Shown here: positions 23,822-37,590 of the stretch, piece after piece
Layout of the letters: every line of letters begins with the position of its first letter
Position numbering within the stretch: the stretch's first letter is position 1
Assembly (NCBI GenBank): GCA_964057225.1
Contig: OZ059899.1
Span: forward strand, 20,406,501 to 20,470,500
DNA: 64,000 nucleotides
DNA from: Auanema rhodensis
Taxonomy: Eukaryota; Nematoda; Chromadorea; Rhabditida; Rhabditidae
Reading direction: 5' to 3'
Notes under the pieces: model-generated
Told to the model about the DNA's origin: nothing
Seen by the model: the letters and a program-made list of their open reading frames with translations, nothing else
Databases searched by the model: none
Translations under genes and position numbers: made by a program

Positions 23822-26800
23822 TGTTATCAGATTTGCGCTAGCTTAAAAATGCACCGAGATATCAACTGATATAAGTTCACACTTATATCCTCGATTTTCA
23901 CCCTGAAAAATTGATTTTTTCGTTAAATAACACTGTCCATCGTCTTTGCTTTGAAAAAAGGAATCTAAAAACATCTACTTTTTGTGAAATTATTTTGAAA
24001 TTTTTAGGGAAAATTTTTGTCAAAATGTTTTTGGAAGCAATGTTGAGTGTACATGGAAACTCAACATACACTAATGCATCATTTTTCAAACGATCATAAC
24101 TAATTTTTGTATTAAGCGTTTTTCAATGTAGTATAGTGCATTCGATGCGGATTTTTAAGCTGCGTCGATCTGTGTTATCAGATTTGCGCTAGCTTAAAAA
24201 AGCACCGAGATATCAACTGATATAAGTTCACACTTATATCCTCGATTTTCACCCTGAAGAATTGATTTTTTTGTTGAATAACATTGTCCATCGTCTTCGC
24301 CTTGAAAAAAGGAATCTAAAAACATCTACTTTTCGTGAAATTATTTCGAAATTTTTAGGTAAAATTTTTGTCAAAATGTTTTTGAAAGCAATGTTGAGTG
24401 TACATGGAAACTCAACATACACTAATGCATCATTTTTCAAACGATCATGACTAATTTTTGTATTGAGGGTTTCTCAATGTAGAATAGTGCATTCGATGCG
24501 GATTTTTAAGCTGCGTCGATCTGTGTTATCAGATTTGCGCTAGCTTAAAAAAGCACCGAGATATCAACTGATATAAGTTCACACTTATATCTTCGATTTT
24601 CACCCTGAAGAAGTAATTTTTTCGTTAAATAACATTGTCCATCGTCTTCGCCTTGAAAAAAGGAATCTAAAAACATCTACTTTTCGTGAAATTATTTCGA
24701 AATTTTTAGGTAAAATTTTTGTCAAAATGTTTTTGAAAGCAATGTTGAGTGTACATGGAAACTCAACATACACTAATGCATCATTTTTCAAACGATCATG
24801 ACTAATTTTTGTATTGAGGGCTTCTCAATGTAGTATAGTGCATTCGATGCGGATTTTTAAGCTGCGTCGATCTGTGTTATCAGATTTGCGCTAGCTTAAA
24901 AATGCACCGAGATATCAACTGATATAAGTTCACACTTATATCCTCGATTTTCACCCTGAAAAATTGATTTTTTCGTTAAATAACACTGTCCATCGTCTTT
25001 GCCTTGAAAAAAGGAATCTAAAAACATCTACTTTTTGTGAAATTATTTTGAAATTTTCAGGGAAAATTTTTGTCAAAATGTTTTTGGAAGCAATGTTGAG
25101 TGTACATGGAAACTCAACATACACTAATGCATCATTTTTCAAACGATCATAACTAATTTTTGTATTAAGCGTTTTTCAATGTAGTATAGTGCATTCGATG
25201 CGGATTTTTAAGCTGCGTCGATCTGTGTTATCAGATTTGCGCTAGCTTAAAAATGCACCGACATATCAACTGATATAAGTTTACACTTATATCCTCGATT
25301 TTCACCCTGGAGAATTAATTTTTTCGTTGAATAACATTGTCCATCGTCTTCGCCTTGAAAAAAGGAATCTAAAAACATCTACTTTTTGTGAAATTATTTT
25401 GAAATTTTTAGGGAAAATTTTGGTCAAAATGTTTTTGGAAGCAATGTTGAGTGTACATGGAAACTCAACATACACTAATGCATCATTTTTCAAACGATCA
25501 TAACTAATTTTTGTATTAAGCGTTTTTCAATGTAGTATAGTGCATTCGATGCGGATTTTTAAGCTGCGTCGATCTGTGTTATCAGATTTGCGCTAGCTTA
25601 AAAAAGCACCGAGATATCAACTGATATAAGTTCACACTTATATCCTCGATTTTCACCCTGGAGAATTGATTTTTTTGTTGAATAACATTGTCCATCGTCT
25701 TCGCCTTGAAAAAAGGAATCTAAAAACATCTACTTTTCGTGAAATTATTTCGAAATTTTCAGGGAAAATTTTTGTCAAAATGTTTTTGGAAGCAATGTTG
25801 AGTGTACATGGAAACTCAACATACACTAATGCATCATTTTTCAAACGATCATAACTAATTTTTGTATTAAGCGTTTTTCAATGTAGTATAGTGCATTCGA
25901 TGCGGATTTTTAAGCTGCGTCGATCTGTGTTATCAGATTTGCGCTAGCTTAAAAATGCACCGAGATATCAACTGATATAAGTTTACACTTATATCCTCGA
26001 TTTTCACCCTGAAGAATTAATTTTTTTGTTGAATAACATTGTCCATCGTCTTCGCCTTGAAAAAAGGAATCTAAAAACATCTACTTTTTTTGAAATTATT
26101 TTGAAATTTTCAGGGAAAATTTTTGTCAAAATGTTTTTGGAAGCAATGTTGAGTGTACATGGAAACTCAACATACACTAATGCATCATTTTTCAAACGAT
26201 CATGACTAATTTTTGTATTGAGGGTTTCTCAATGTAGTATAGTGCATTCGATGCGGATTTTTAAGCTGCGTCGATCTGTGTTATCAGATTTGCGCTAGCT
26301 TAAAAATGCACCGAGATATCAACTGATATAAGTTTACACTTATATCCTCGATTTTCACCCTGGAGAATTAATTTTTTCGTTGAATAACATTGTCCATCGT
26401 CTTTGCCTTGAAAAAAGGAATCTAAAAACATCTACTTTTTGTGAAATTATTTTGAAATTTTTAGGGAAAATTTTGGTCAAAATGTTTTTGGAAGCAATGT
26501 TGAGTGTACATGGAAACTCAACATACACTAATGCATCATTTTTCAAACGATCATGACTAATTTTTGTATTGAGGGTTTCTCAATGTAGTATAGTGCATTC
26601 GATGCGGATTTTTAAGCTGCGTCGATCTGTGTTATCAGATTTGCGCTAGCTTAAAAATGCACCGAGATATCAACTGATATAAGTTTACACTTATATCCTC
26701 GATTTTCACCCTGGAGAATTAATTTTTTCGTTGAATAACATTGTCCATCGTCTTCGCCTTGAAAAAAGGAATCTAAAAACATCTACTTTTTGTGAAATTA

Positions 26801-29800
26801 TTTTGAAATTTTTAGGGAAAATTTTGGTCAAAATGTTTTTGGAAGCAATGTTGAGTGTACATGGAAACTCAACATACACTAATGCATCATTTTTCAAACG
26901 ATCATAACTAATTTTTGTATTAAGCGTTTTTCAATGTAGTATAGTGCATTCGATGCGGATTTTTAAGCTGCGTCGATCTGTGTTATCAGATTTGCGCTAG
27001 CTTAAAAATGCACCGAGATATCAACTGATATAAGTTCACACTTATATCCTCGATTTTCACCCTGAAAAATTGATTTTTTCGTTAAATAACACTGTCCATC
27101 GTCTTTGCCTTGAAAAAAGGAATCTAAAAACATCTACTTTTCGTGAAATTATTTCGAAATTTTTAGGTAAAATTTTTGTCAAAATGTTTTTGGAAGCAAT
27201 GTTGAGTGTACATGGAAACTCAACATACACTAATGCATCATTTTTCAAACGATCATGACTAATTTTTGTATTGAGGGCTTCTCAATGTAGTATAGTGTAT
27301 TCGATGCGGATTTTTAAGCTGCGTCGATCTGTGTTATCAGATTTGCGCTAGCTTAAAAAAGCACCGAGATATCAACTGATATAAGTTCACACTTATATCT
27401 TCGATTTTCACCCTGAAGAATTAATTTTTTTGTTGAATAACATTGTCCATCGTCTTCGCCTTGAAAAAAAGAATCTAAAAACATCTACTTTTTGTGAAAT
27501 TATTTCGAAATTTTTAGGGAAAATTTTTGTCAAAATGTTTTTGGAAGCAATGTTGAGTGTACATGGAAACTCAACATACACTAATACATCATTTTTTAAA
27601 CGATCATAACTAATTTTTGTATTGAGGGTTTCTCAATGTAGTATAGTGCATTCGATGCGGATTTTTAAGCTGCGTCGATCTGTGTTATCAGATTTGCGCT
27701 AGCTTAAAAAAGCACCGAGATATCAACTGATATAAGTTCACACTTATATCTTCGATTTTCACCCTGAAGAATTAATTTTTTTGTTGAATAACATTGTCCA
27801 TCGTCTTCGCCTTGAAAAAAAGAATCTAAAAACATCTACTTTTTGTGAAATTATTTCGAAATTTTTAGGGAAAATTTTTGTCAAAATGTTTTTGGAAGCA
27901 ATGTTGAGTGTACATGGAAACTCAACATACACTAATACATCATTTTTTAAACGATCATAACTAATTTTTGTATTGAGGGTTTCTCAATGTAGTATAGTGC
28001 ATTCGATGCGGATTTTTAAGCTGCGTCGATCTGTGTTATCAGATTTGCGCTAGCTTAAAAATGCACCGAGATATCAACTGATATAAGTTCACACTTATAT
28101 CCTCGATTTTCACCCTGAAAAATTGATTTTTTCGTTAAATAACACTGTCCATCGTCTTTGCTTTGAAAAAAGGAATCTAAAAACATCTACTTTTTGTGAA
28201 ATTATTTTGAAATTTTCAGGGAAAATTTTTGTCAAAATGTTTTTGGAAGCAATGTTGAGTGTACATGGAAACTCAACATACACTAATGCATCATTTTTCA
28301 AACGATCATAACTAATTTTTGTATTAAGCGTTTTTCAATGTAGTATAGTGCATTCGATGCGGATTTTTAAGCTGCGTCGATCTGTGTTATCAGATTTGCG
28401 CTAGCTTAAAAATGCACCGAGATATCAACTGATATAAGTTTACACTTATATCCTCGATTTTCACCCTGGAGAATTAATTTTTTCGTTGAATAACATTGTC
28501 CATCGTCTTCGCCTTGAAAAAAGGAATCTAAAAACATCTACTTTTTGTGAAATTATTCTGAAATTTTTAGGGAAAATTTTGGTCAAAATGTTTTTGGAAG
28601 CAATGTTGAGTGTACATGGAAACTCAACATACACTAATGCATCATTTTTCAAACGATCATAACTAATTTTTGTATTGAGCGTTTCTCAATGTAGTATAGT
28701 GCATTCGATGCGGATTTTTAAGCTGCGTCGATCCATGTTATCAGATTTGCGCTAGCTTAAAAATGCACCGAGATATCAACTGATATAAGTTCACACTTAT
28801 ATCCTCGATTTTCACCCTGAAAAATTGATTTTTTCGTTAAATAACACTGTCCATCGTCTTTGCTTTGAAAAAAGGAATCTAAAAACATCTACTTTTTGTG
28901 AAATTATTTTGAAATTTTTAGGGAAAATTTTTGTCAAAATGTTTTTGGAAGCAATGTTGAGTGTACATGGAAACTCAACATACACTAATGCATCATTTTT
29001 CAAACGATCATAACTAATTTTTGTATTAAGCGTTTTTCAATGTAGTATAGTGCATTCGATGCGGATTTTTAAGCTGCGTCGATCTGTGTTATCAGATTTG
29101 CGCTAGCTTAAAAAAGCACCGAGATATCAACTGATATAAGTTCACACTTATATCCTCGATTTTCACCCTGAAGAATTGATTTTTTTGTTGAATAACATTG
29201 TCCATCGTCTTCGCCTTGAAAAAAGGAATCTAAAAACATCTACTTTTCGTGAAATTATTTCGAAATTTTTAGGTAAAATTTTTGTCAAAATGTTTTTGAA
29301 AGCAATGTTGAGTGTACATGGAAACTCAACATACACTAATGCATCATTTTTCAAACGATCATGACTAATTTTTGTATTGAGGGTTTCTCAATGTAGAATA
29401 GTGCATTCGATGCGGATTTTTAAGCTGCGTCGATCTGTGTTATCAGATTTGCGCTAGCTTAAAAAAGCACCGAGATATCAACTGATATAAGTTCACACTT
29501 ATATCTTCGATTTTCACCCTGAAGAATTAATTTTTTCGTTAAATAACATTGTCCATCGTCTTCGCCTTGAAAAAAGGAATCTAAAAACATCTACTTTTCG
29601 TGAAATTATTTCGAAATTTTTAGGTAAAATTTTTGTCAAAATGTTTTTGAAAGCAATGTTGAGTGTACATGGAAACTCAACATACACTAATGCATCATTT
29701 TTCAAACGATCATGACTAATTTTTGTATTGAGGGCTTCTCAATGTAGTATAGTGCATTCGATGCGGATTTTTAAGCTGCGTCGATCTGTGTTATCAGATT

Positions 29801-32054
29801 TGCGCTAGCTTAAAAATGCACCGAGATATCAACTGATATAAGTTCACACTTATATCCTCGATTTTCACCCTGAAAAATTGATTTTTTCGTTAAATAACAC
29901 TGTCCATCGTCTTTGCCTTGAAAAAAGGAATCTAAAAACATCTACTTTTTGTGAAATTATTTTGAAATTTTCAGGGAAAATTTTTGTCAAAATGTTTTTG
30001 GAAGCAATGTTGAGTGTACATGGAAACTCAACATACACTAATGCATCATTTTTCAAACGATCATAACTAATTTTTGTATTAAGCGTTTTTCAATGTAGTA
30101 TAGTGCATTCGATGCGGATTTTTAAGCTGCGTCGATCTGTGTTATCAGATTTGCGCTAGCTTAAAAATGCACCGACATATCAACTGATATAAGTTTACAC
30201 TTATATCCTTGATTTTCACCCTGGAGAATTAATTTTTTCGTTGAATAACATTGTCCATCGTCTTCGCCTTGAAAAAAGGAATCTAAAAACATCTACTTTT
30301 TGTGAAATTATTTTGAAATTTTTAGGGAAAATTTTGGTCAAAATGTTTTTGGAAGCAATGTTGAGTGTACATGGAAACTCAACATACACTAATGCATCAT
30401 TTTTCAAACGATCATAACTAATTTTTGTATTAAGCGTTTTTCAATGTAGTATAGTGCATTCGATGCGGATTTTTAAGCTGCGTCGATCTGTGTTATCAGA
30501 TTTGCGCTAGCTTAAAAAAGCACCGAGATATCAACTGATATAAGTTCACACTTATATCCTCGATTTTCACCCTGGAGAATTGATTTTTTTGTTGAATAAC
30601 ATTGTCCATCGTCTTCGCCTTGAAAAAAGGAATCTAAAAACATCTACTTTTCGTGAAATTATTTCGAAATTTTCAGGGAAAATTTTTGTCAAAATGTTTT
30701 TGGAAGCAATGTTGAGTGTACATGGAAACTCAACATACACTAATGCATCATTTTTCAAACGATCATAACTAATTTTTGTATTAAGCGTTTTTCAATGTAG
30801 TATAGTGCATTCGATGCGGATTTTTAAGCTGCGTCGATCTGTGTTATCAGATTTGCGCTAGCTTAAAAATGCACCGAGATATCAACTGATATAAGTTTAC
30901 ACTTATATCCTCGATTTTCACCCTGAAGAATTAATTTTTTTGTTGAATAACATTGTCCATCGTCTTCGCCTTGAAAAAAGGAATCTAAAAACATCTACTT
31001 TTTTTGAAATTATTTTGAAATTTTCAGGGAAAATTTTTGTCAAAATGTTTTTGGAAGCAATGTTGAGTGTACATGGAAACTCAACATACACTAATGCATC
31101 ATTTTTCAAACGATCATGACTAATTTTTGTATTGAGGGTTTCTCAATGTAGTATAGTGCATTCGATGCGGATTTTTAAGCTGCGTCGATCTGTGTTATCA
31201 GATTTGCGCTAGCTTAAAAATGCACCGAGATATCAACTGATATAAGTTTACACTTATATCCTCGATTTTCACCCTGGAGAATTAATTTTTTCGTTGAATA
31301 ACATTGTCCATCGTCTTCGCCTTGAAAAAAGGAATCTAAAAACATCTACTTTTTGTGAAATTATTTTGAAATTTTTAGGGAAAATTTTGGTCAAAATGTT
31401 TTTGGAAGCAATGTTGAGTGTACATGGAAACTCAACATACACTAATGCATCATTTTTCAAACGATCATGACTAATTTTTGTATTGAGGGTTTCTCAATGT
31501 AGTATAGTGCATTCGATGCGGATTTTTAAGCTGCGTCGATCTGTGTTATCAGATTTGCGCTAGCTTAAAAATGCACCGAGATATCAACTGATATAAGTTT
31601 ACACTTATATCCTCGATTTTCACCCTGGAGAATTAATTTTTTCGTTGAATAACATTGTCCATCGTCTTCGCCTTGAAAAAAGGAATCTAAAAACATCTAC
31701 TTTTTGTGAAATTATTTTGAAATTTTTAGGGAAAATTTTGGTCAAAATGTTTTTGGAAGCAATGTTGAGTGTACATGGAAACTCAACATACACTAATGCA
31801 TCATTTTTCAAACGATCATAACTAATTTTTGTATTAAGCGTTTTTCAATGTAGTATAGTGCATTCGATGCGGATTTTTAAGCTGCGTCGATCTGTGTTAT
31901 CAGATTTGCGCTAGCTTAAAAATGCACCGAGATATCAACTGATATAAGTTCACACTTATATCCTCGATTTTCACCCTGAAAAATTGATTTTTTCGTTAAA
32001 TAACACTGTCCATCGTCTTTGCCTTGAAAAAAGGAATCTAAAAACATCTACTTT
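23822..32054 (+). repeat. 4,914-bp (14-monomer) spaced repeat, first pair
   Basis: Sequence at about 23,822-27,140 recurs at about 28,736-32,054, a shift of exactly 4,914 bases (14 × 351). Rare markers confirm it: AGAATAGTGC at 24,481/29,395 and CCGACATATC at about 25,259/30,173. Differences within the paired 3.3 kb are few, for instance CTTTGCC versus CTTCGCC near 26,401/31,315. The part in between, about 27,140-28,736, is not the same as what follows 32,054, so this is a spaced copy of 9.5 monomers rather than a complete tandem unit. Confidence 0.9.
27333..28290 (+). repeat. Block copied from 23,121-24,078 at 4,212-bp spacing
   Basis: Two monomers with TTATATCTTCG and GAAAAAAAGAATC, followed by one with CTTTGCTTTG, repeat the order seen 12 monomers earlier. 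TTATATCT lies at 23,181 and 27,393. The block fills most of the interval between the two 4,914-spaced copies, so two registers of exchange are superposed. Confidence 0.82.
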
Positions 32055-35000
32055 TTGTGAAATTATTTCGAAATTTTCAGGGAAAATTTTTGTCAAAATG
32101 TTTTTGGAAGCAATGTTGAGTGTACATGGAAACTCAACATACACTAATGCATCATTTTTCAAACGATCATAACTAATTTTTGTATTAAGCGTTTTTCAAT
32201 GTAGTATAGTGCATTCGATGCGGATTTTTAAGCTGCGTCGATCTGTGTTATCAGATTTGCGCTAGCTTAAAAATGCACCGAGATATCAACTGATATAAGT
32301 TTACACTTATATCCTCGATTTTCACCCTGAAGAATTAATTTTTTTGTTGAATAACATTGTCCATCGTCTTCGCCTTGAAAAAAGGAATCTAAAAACATCT
32401 ACTTTTTTTGAAATTATTTTGAAATTTTCAGGGAAAATTTTTGTCAAAATGTTTTTGGAAGCAATGTTGAGTGTACATGGAAACTCAACATACACTAATG
32501 CATCATTTTTCAAACGATCATGACTAATTTTTGTATTGAGGGTTTCTCAATGTAGTATAGTGCATTCGATGCGGATTTTTAAGCTGCGTCGATCTGTGTT
32601 ATCAGATTTGCGCTAGCTTAAAAAAGCACCGAGATATCAACTGATATAAGTTCACACTTATATCCTCGATTTTCACCCTGGAGAATTAATTTTTTTGTTG
32701 AATAACATTGTCCATCGTCTTCGCCTTGAAAAAAGGAATCTAAAAACATCTACTTTTTGTGAAATTATTTTGAAATTTTTAGGGAAAATTTTGGTCAAAA
32801 TGTTTTTGGAAGCAATGTTGAGTGTACATGGAAACTCAACATACACTAATGCATCATTTTTCAAACGATCATAACTAATTTTTGTATTAAGCGTTTTTCA
32901 ATGTAGTATAGTGCATTCGATGCGGATTTTTAAGCTGCGTCGATCTGTGTTATCAGATTTGCGCTAGCTTAAAAATGCACCGAGATATCAACTGATATAA
33001 GTTCACACTTATATCCTCGATTTTCACCCTGAAAAATTGATTTTTTTGTTAAATAACACTGTCCATCGTCTTTGCCTTGAAAAAAGGAATCTAAAAACAT
33101 CTACTTTTTGTGAAATTATTTCGAAATTTTCAGGGAAAATTTTTGTCAAAATGTTTTTGGAAGCAATGTTGAGTGTACATGGAAACTCAACATACACTAA
33201 TGCATCATTTTTCAAACGATCATAACTAATTTTTGTATTAAGCGTTTTTCAATGTAGTATAGTGCATTCGATGCGGATTTTTAAGCTGCGTCGATCTGTG
33301 TTATCAGATTTGCGCTAGCTTAAAAATGCACCGAGATATCAACTGATATAAGTTTACACTTATATCCTCGATTTTCACCCTGAAGAATTAATTTTTTTGT
33401 TGAATAACATTGTCCATCGTCTTCGCCTTGAAAAAAGGAATCTAAAAACATCTACTTTTTTTGAAATTATTTTGAAATTTTCAGGGAAAATTTTTGTCAA
33501 AATGTTTTTGGAAGCAATGTTGAGTGTACATGGAAACTCAACATACACTAATGCATCATTTTTCAAACGATCATGACTAATTTTTGTATTGAGGGTTTCT
33601 CAATGTAGTATAGTGCATTCGATGCGGATTTTTAAGCTGCGTCGATCTGTGTTATCAGATTTGCGCTAGCTTAAAAATGCACCGAGATATCAACTGATAT
33701 AAGTTTACACTTATATCCTCGATTTTCACCCTGAAGAATTAATTTTTTTGTTGAATAACATTGTCCATCGTCTTCGCCTTGAAAAAAGGAATCTAAAAAC
33801 ATCTACTTTTTTTGAAATTATTTTGAAATTTTCAGGGAAAATTTTTGTCAAAATGTTTTTGGAAGCAATGTTGAGTGTACATGGAAACTCAACATACACT
33901 AATGCATCATTTTTCAAACGATCATGACTAATTTTTGTATTGAGGGTTTCTCAATGTAGTATAGTGCATTCGATGCGGATTTTTAAGCTGCGTCGATCTG
34001 TGTTATCAGATTTGCGCTAGCTTAAAAATGCACCGAGATATCAACTGATATAAGTTCACACTTATATCCTCGATTTTCACCCTGAAAAATTGATTTTTTC
34101 GTTAAATAACACTGTCCATCGTCTTTGCCTTGAAAAAAGGAATCTAAAAACATCTACTTTTTGTGAAATTATTTTGAAATTTTTAGGGAAAATTTTGGTC
34201 AAAATGTTTTTGGAAGCAATGTTGAGTGTACATGGAAACTCAACATACACTAATGCATCATTTTTCAAACGATCATGACTAATTTCTGTATTGAGGGTTT
34301 CTCAATGTAGTATAGTGCATTCGATGCGGATTTTTAAGCTGCGTCGATCTGTGTTATCAGATTTGCGCTAGCTTAAAAATGCACCGAGATATCAACTGAT
34401 ATAAGTTTACACTTATATCCTCGATTTTCACCCTGGAGAATTAATTTTTTCGTTGAATAACATTGTCCATCGTCTTCGCCTTGAAAAAAGGAATCTAAAA
34501 ACATCTACTTTTTGTGAAATTATTTTGAAATTTTTAGGGAAAATTTTGGTCAAAATGTTTTTGGAAGCAATGTTGAGTGTACATGGAAACTCAACATACA
34601 CTAATGCATCATTTTTCAAACGATCATGACTAATTTTTGTATTGAGGGTTTTTCAATGTAGTATAGTGCATTCGATGCGGATTTTTAAGCTGCGTCGATC
34701 TGTGTTATCAGATTTGCGCTAGCTTAAAAATGCACCGAGATATCAACTGATATAAGTTCACACTTATATCCTCGATTTTCACCCTGAAAAATTGATTTTT
34801 TCGTTGAATAACATTGTCCATCGTCTTTGCCTTGAAAAAAGGAATCTAAAAACAACTACTTTTTGTGAAATTATTTCGAAATTTTTAGGGAAAATTTTTG
34901 TCAAAATGTTTTTGGAAGCAATGTTGAGTGTACATGGAAACTCAACATACACTAATGCATCATTTTTCAAACGATCATAACTAATTTTTGTATTAAGCGT

Positions 35001-37590
35001 TTCTCAATTTTGTATAGTGCATTCGATGCGGATTTTTAAGCTGCGTCGATCTATGTTATCGGATTTGCGCTATCTTAAAAATGCACCGAGATATCAACTG
35101 ATATAAGTTCACACTTATAATCTCGATTTTCACCCTGAAGAATTAATTTTTTTGTTGAATAACATTGTCCATCGTCTTCACCTTGAAAAAAGGAATCTAA
35201 AAACATCTACTTTTTGTAAAATTATTTTGAAATTTTTAGGGAAAATTTTTGTCAAAATGTTTTTGGAAGCAATGTTGAGTGTACATGGAAACTCAACATA
35301 CACTAATGCATCATTTTTCAAACGATCATAACTAATTTTTGTATCAAGCGTTTCTCAATGTAGTATAGTGCATTCGAATCGGATTTTTAAGCTGCGTCGA
35401 TCTGTGTTATCAGATTTGCGCTAGCTTAAAAAAGCACCGAGATATCAACTGATATAAGTTCACACTTATATCCTCGATTTTCACCCTGAAGAATTGATTT
35501 TTTTGTTGAATAACATTGTCCATCGTCTTCGCCTTGAAAAAAGGAATCTAAAAACATCTACTTTTCGTGAAATTATTTCGAAATTTTCAGGGAAAATTTT
35601 TGTCAAAATGTTTTTGGAAGCAATGTTGAGTGTACATGGAAACTCAACATACACTAATGCATCATTTTTCAAACGATCATAACTAATTTTTGTATTAAGC
35701 GTTTTTCAATGTAGTATAGTGCATTCGATGCGGATTTTTAAGCTGCGTCGATCTGTGTTATCAGATTTGCGCTAGCTTAAAAATGCACCGAGATATCAAC
35801 TGATATAAGTTTACACTTATATCCTCGATTTTCACCCTGAAGAATTAATTTTTTTGTTGAATAACATTGTCCATCGTCTTCGCCTTGAAAAAAGGAATCT
35901 AAAAACATCTACTTTTTTTGAAATTATTTTGAAATTTTCAGGGAAAATTTTTGTCAAAATGTTTTTGGAAGCAATGTTGAGTGTACATGGAAACTCAACA
36001 TACACTAATGCATCATTTTTCAAACGATCATGACTAATTTTTGTATTGAGGGTTTCTCAATGTAGTATAGTGCATTCGATGCGGATTTTTAAGCTGCGTC
36101 GATCTGTGTTATCAGATTTGCGCTAGCTTAAAAATGCACCGAGATATCAACTGATATAAGTTTACACTTATATCCTCGATTTTCACCCTGGAGAATTGAT
36201 TTTTTCGTTGAATAACATTGTCCATCGTCTTCGCCTTGAAAAAAGGAATCTAAAAACATCTACTTTTTGTGAAATTATTTTGAAATTTTTAGGGAAAATT
36301 TTGGTCAAAATGTTTTTGGAAGCAATGTTGAGTGTACATGGAAACTCAACATACACTAATGCATCATTTTTCAAACGATCATGACTAATTTTTGTATTGA
36401 GGGTTTCTCAATGTAGTATAGTGCATTCGATGCGGATTTTTAAGCTGCGTCGATCTGTGTTATCAGATTTGCGCTAGCTTAAAAATGCACCGAGATATCA
36501 ACTGATATAAGTTTACACTTATATCCTCGATTTTCACCCTGGAGAATTAATTTTTTCGTTGAATAACATTGTCCATCGTCTTCGCCTTGAAAAAAGGAAT
36601 CTAAAAACATCTACTTTTTGTGAAATTATTTTGAAATTTTTAGGGAAAATTTTGGTCAAAATGTTTTTGGAAGCAATGTTGAGTGTACATGGAAACTCAA
36701 CATACACTAATGCATCATTTTTCAAACGATCATAACTAATTTTTGTATTAAGCGTTTTTCAATGTAGTATAGTGCATTCGATGCGGATTTTTAAGCTGCG
36801 TCGATCTGTGTTATCAGATTTGCGCTAGCTTAAAAATGCACCGAGATATCAACTGATATAAGTTCACACTTATATCCTCGATTTTCACCCTGAAAAATTG
36901 ATTTTTTCGTTAAATAACACTGTCCATCGTCTTTGCCTTGAAAAAAGGAATCTAAAAACATCTACTTTTTGTGAAATTATTTCGAAATTTTCAGGGAAAA
37001 TTTTTGTCAAAATGTTTTTGGAAGCAATGTTGAGTGTACATGGAAACTCAACATACACTAATGCATCATTTTTCAAACGATCATAACTAATTTTTGTATT
37101 AAGCGTTTTTCAATGTAGTATAGTGCATTCGATGCGGATTTTTAAGCTGCGTCGATCTGTGTTATCAGATTTGCGCTAGCTTAAAAATGCACCGAGATAT
37201 CAACTGATATAAGTTTACACTTATATCCTCGATTTTCACCCTGAAGAATTAATTTTTTTGTTGAATAACATTGTCCATCGTCTTCGCCTTGAAAAAAGGA
37301 ATCTAAAAACATCTACTTTTTTTGAAATTATTTTGAAATTTTCAGGGAAAATTTTTGTCAAAATGTTTTTGGAAGCAATGTTGAGTGTACATGGAAACTC
37401 AACATACACTAATGCATCATTTTTCAAACGATCATGACTAATTTTTGTATTGAGGGTTTCTCAATGTAGTATAGTGCATTCGATGCGGATTTTTAAGCTG
37501 CGTCGATCTGTGTTATCAGATTTGCGCTAGCTTAAAAAAGCACCGAGATATCAACTGATATAAGTTCACACTTATATCCTCGATTTTCAC
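30466..37590 (+). repeat. 4,914-bp spaced repeat, second pair
   Basis: About 30,466-32,676 recurs at about 35,380-37,590, again shifted by 4,914. The monomers beginning near 30,848, 31,199, 31,550, 31,901 and 32,252 match those 14 monomers on, including the CTTTTTTTGAAATT variant (30,999/35,913 and 32,403/37,317). One difference is CCCTGGAGAATTG versus CCCTGAAGAATTG near 30,567/35,481. The left edge is sharp: CATTCGAATCGG at 35,371 versus CATTCGATGCGG. Confidence 0.87.
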
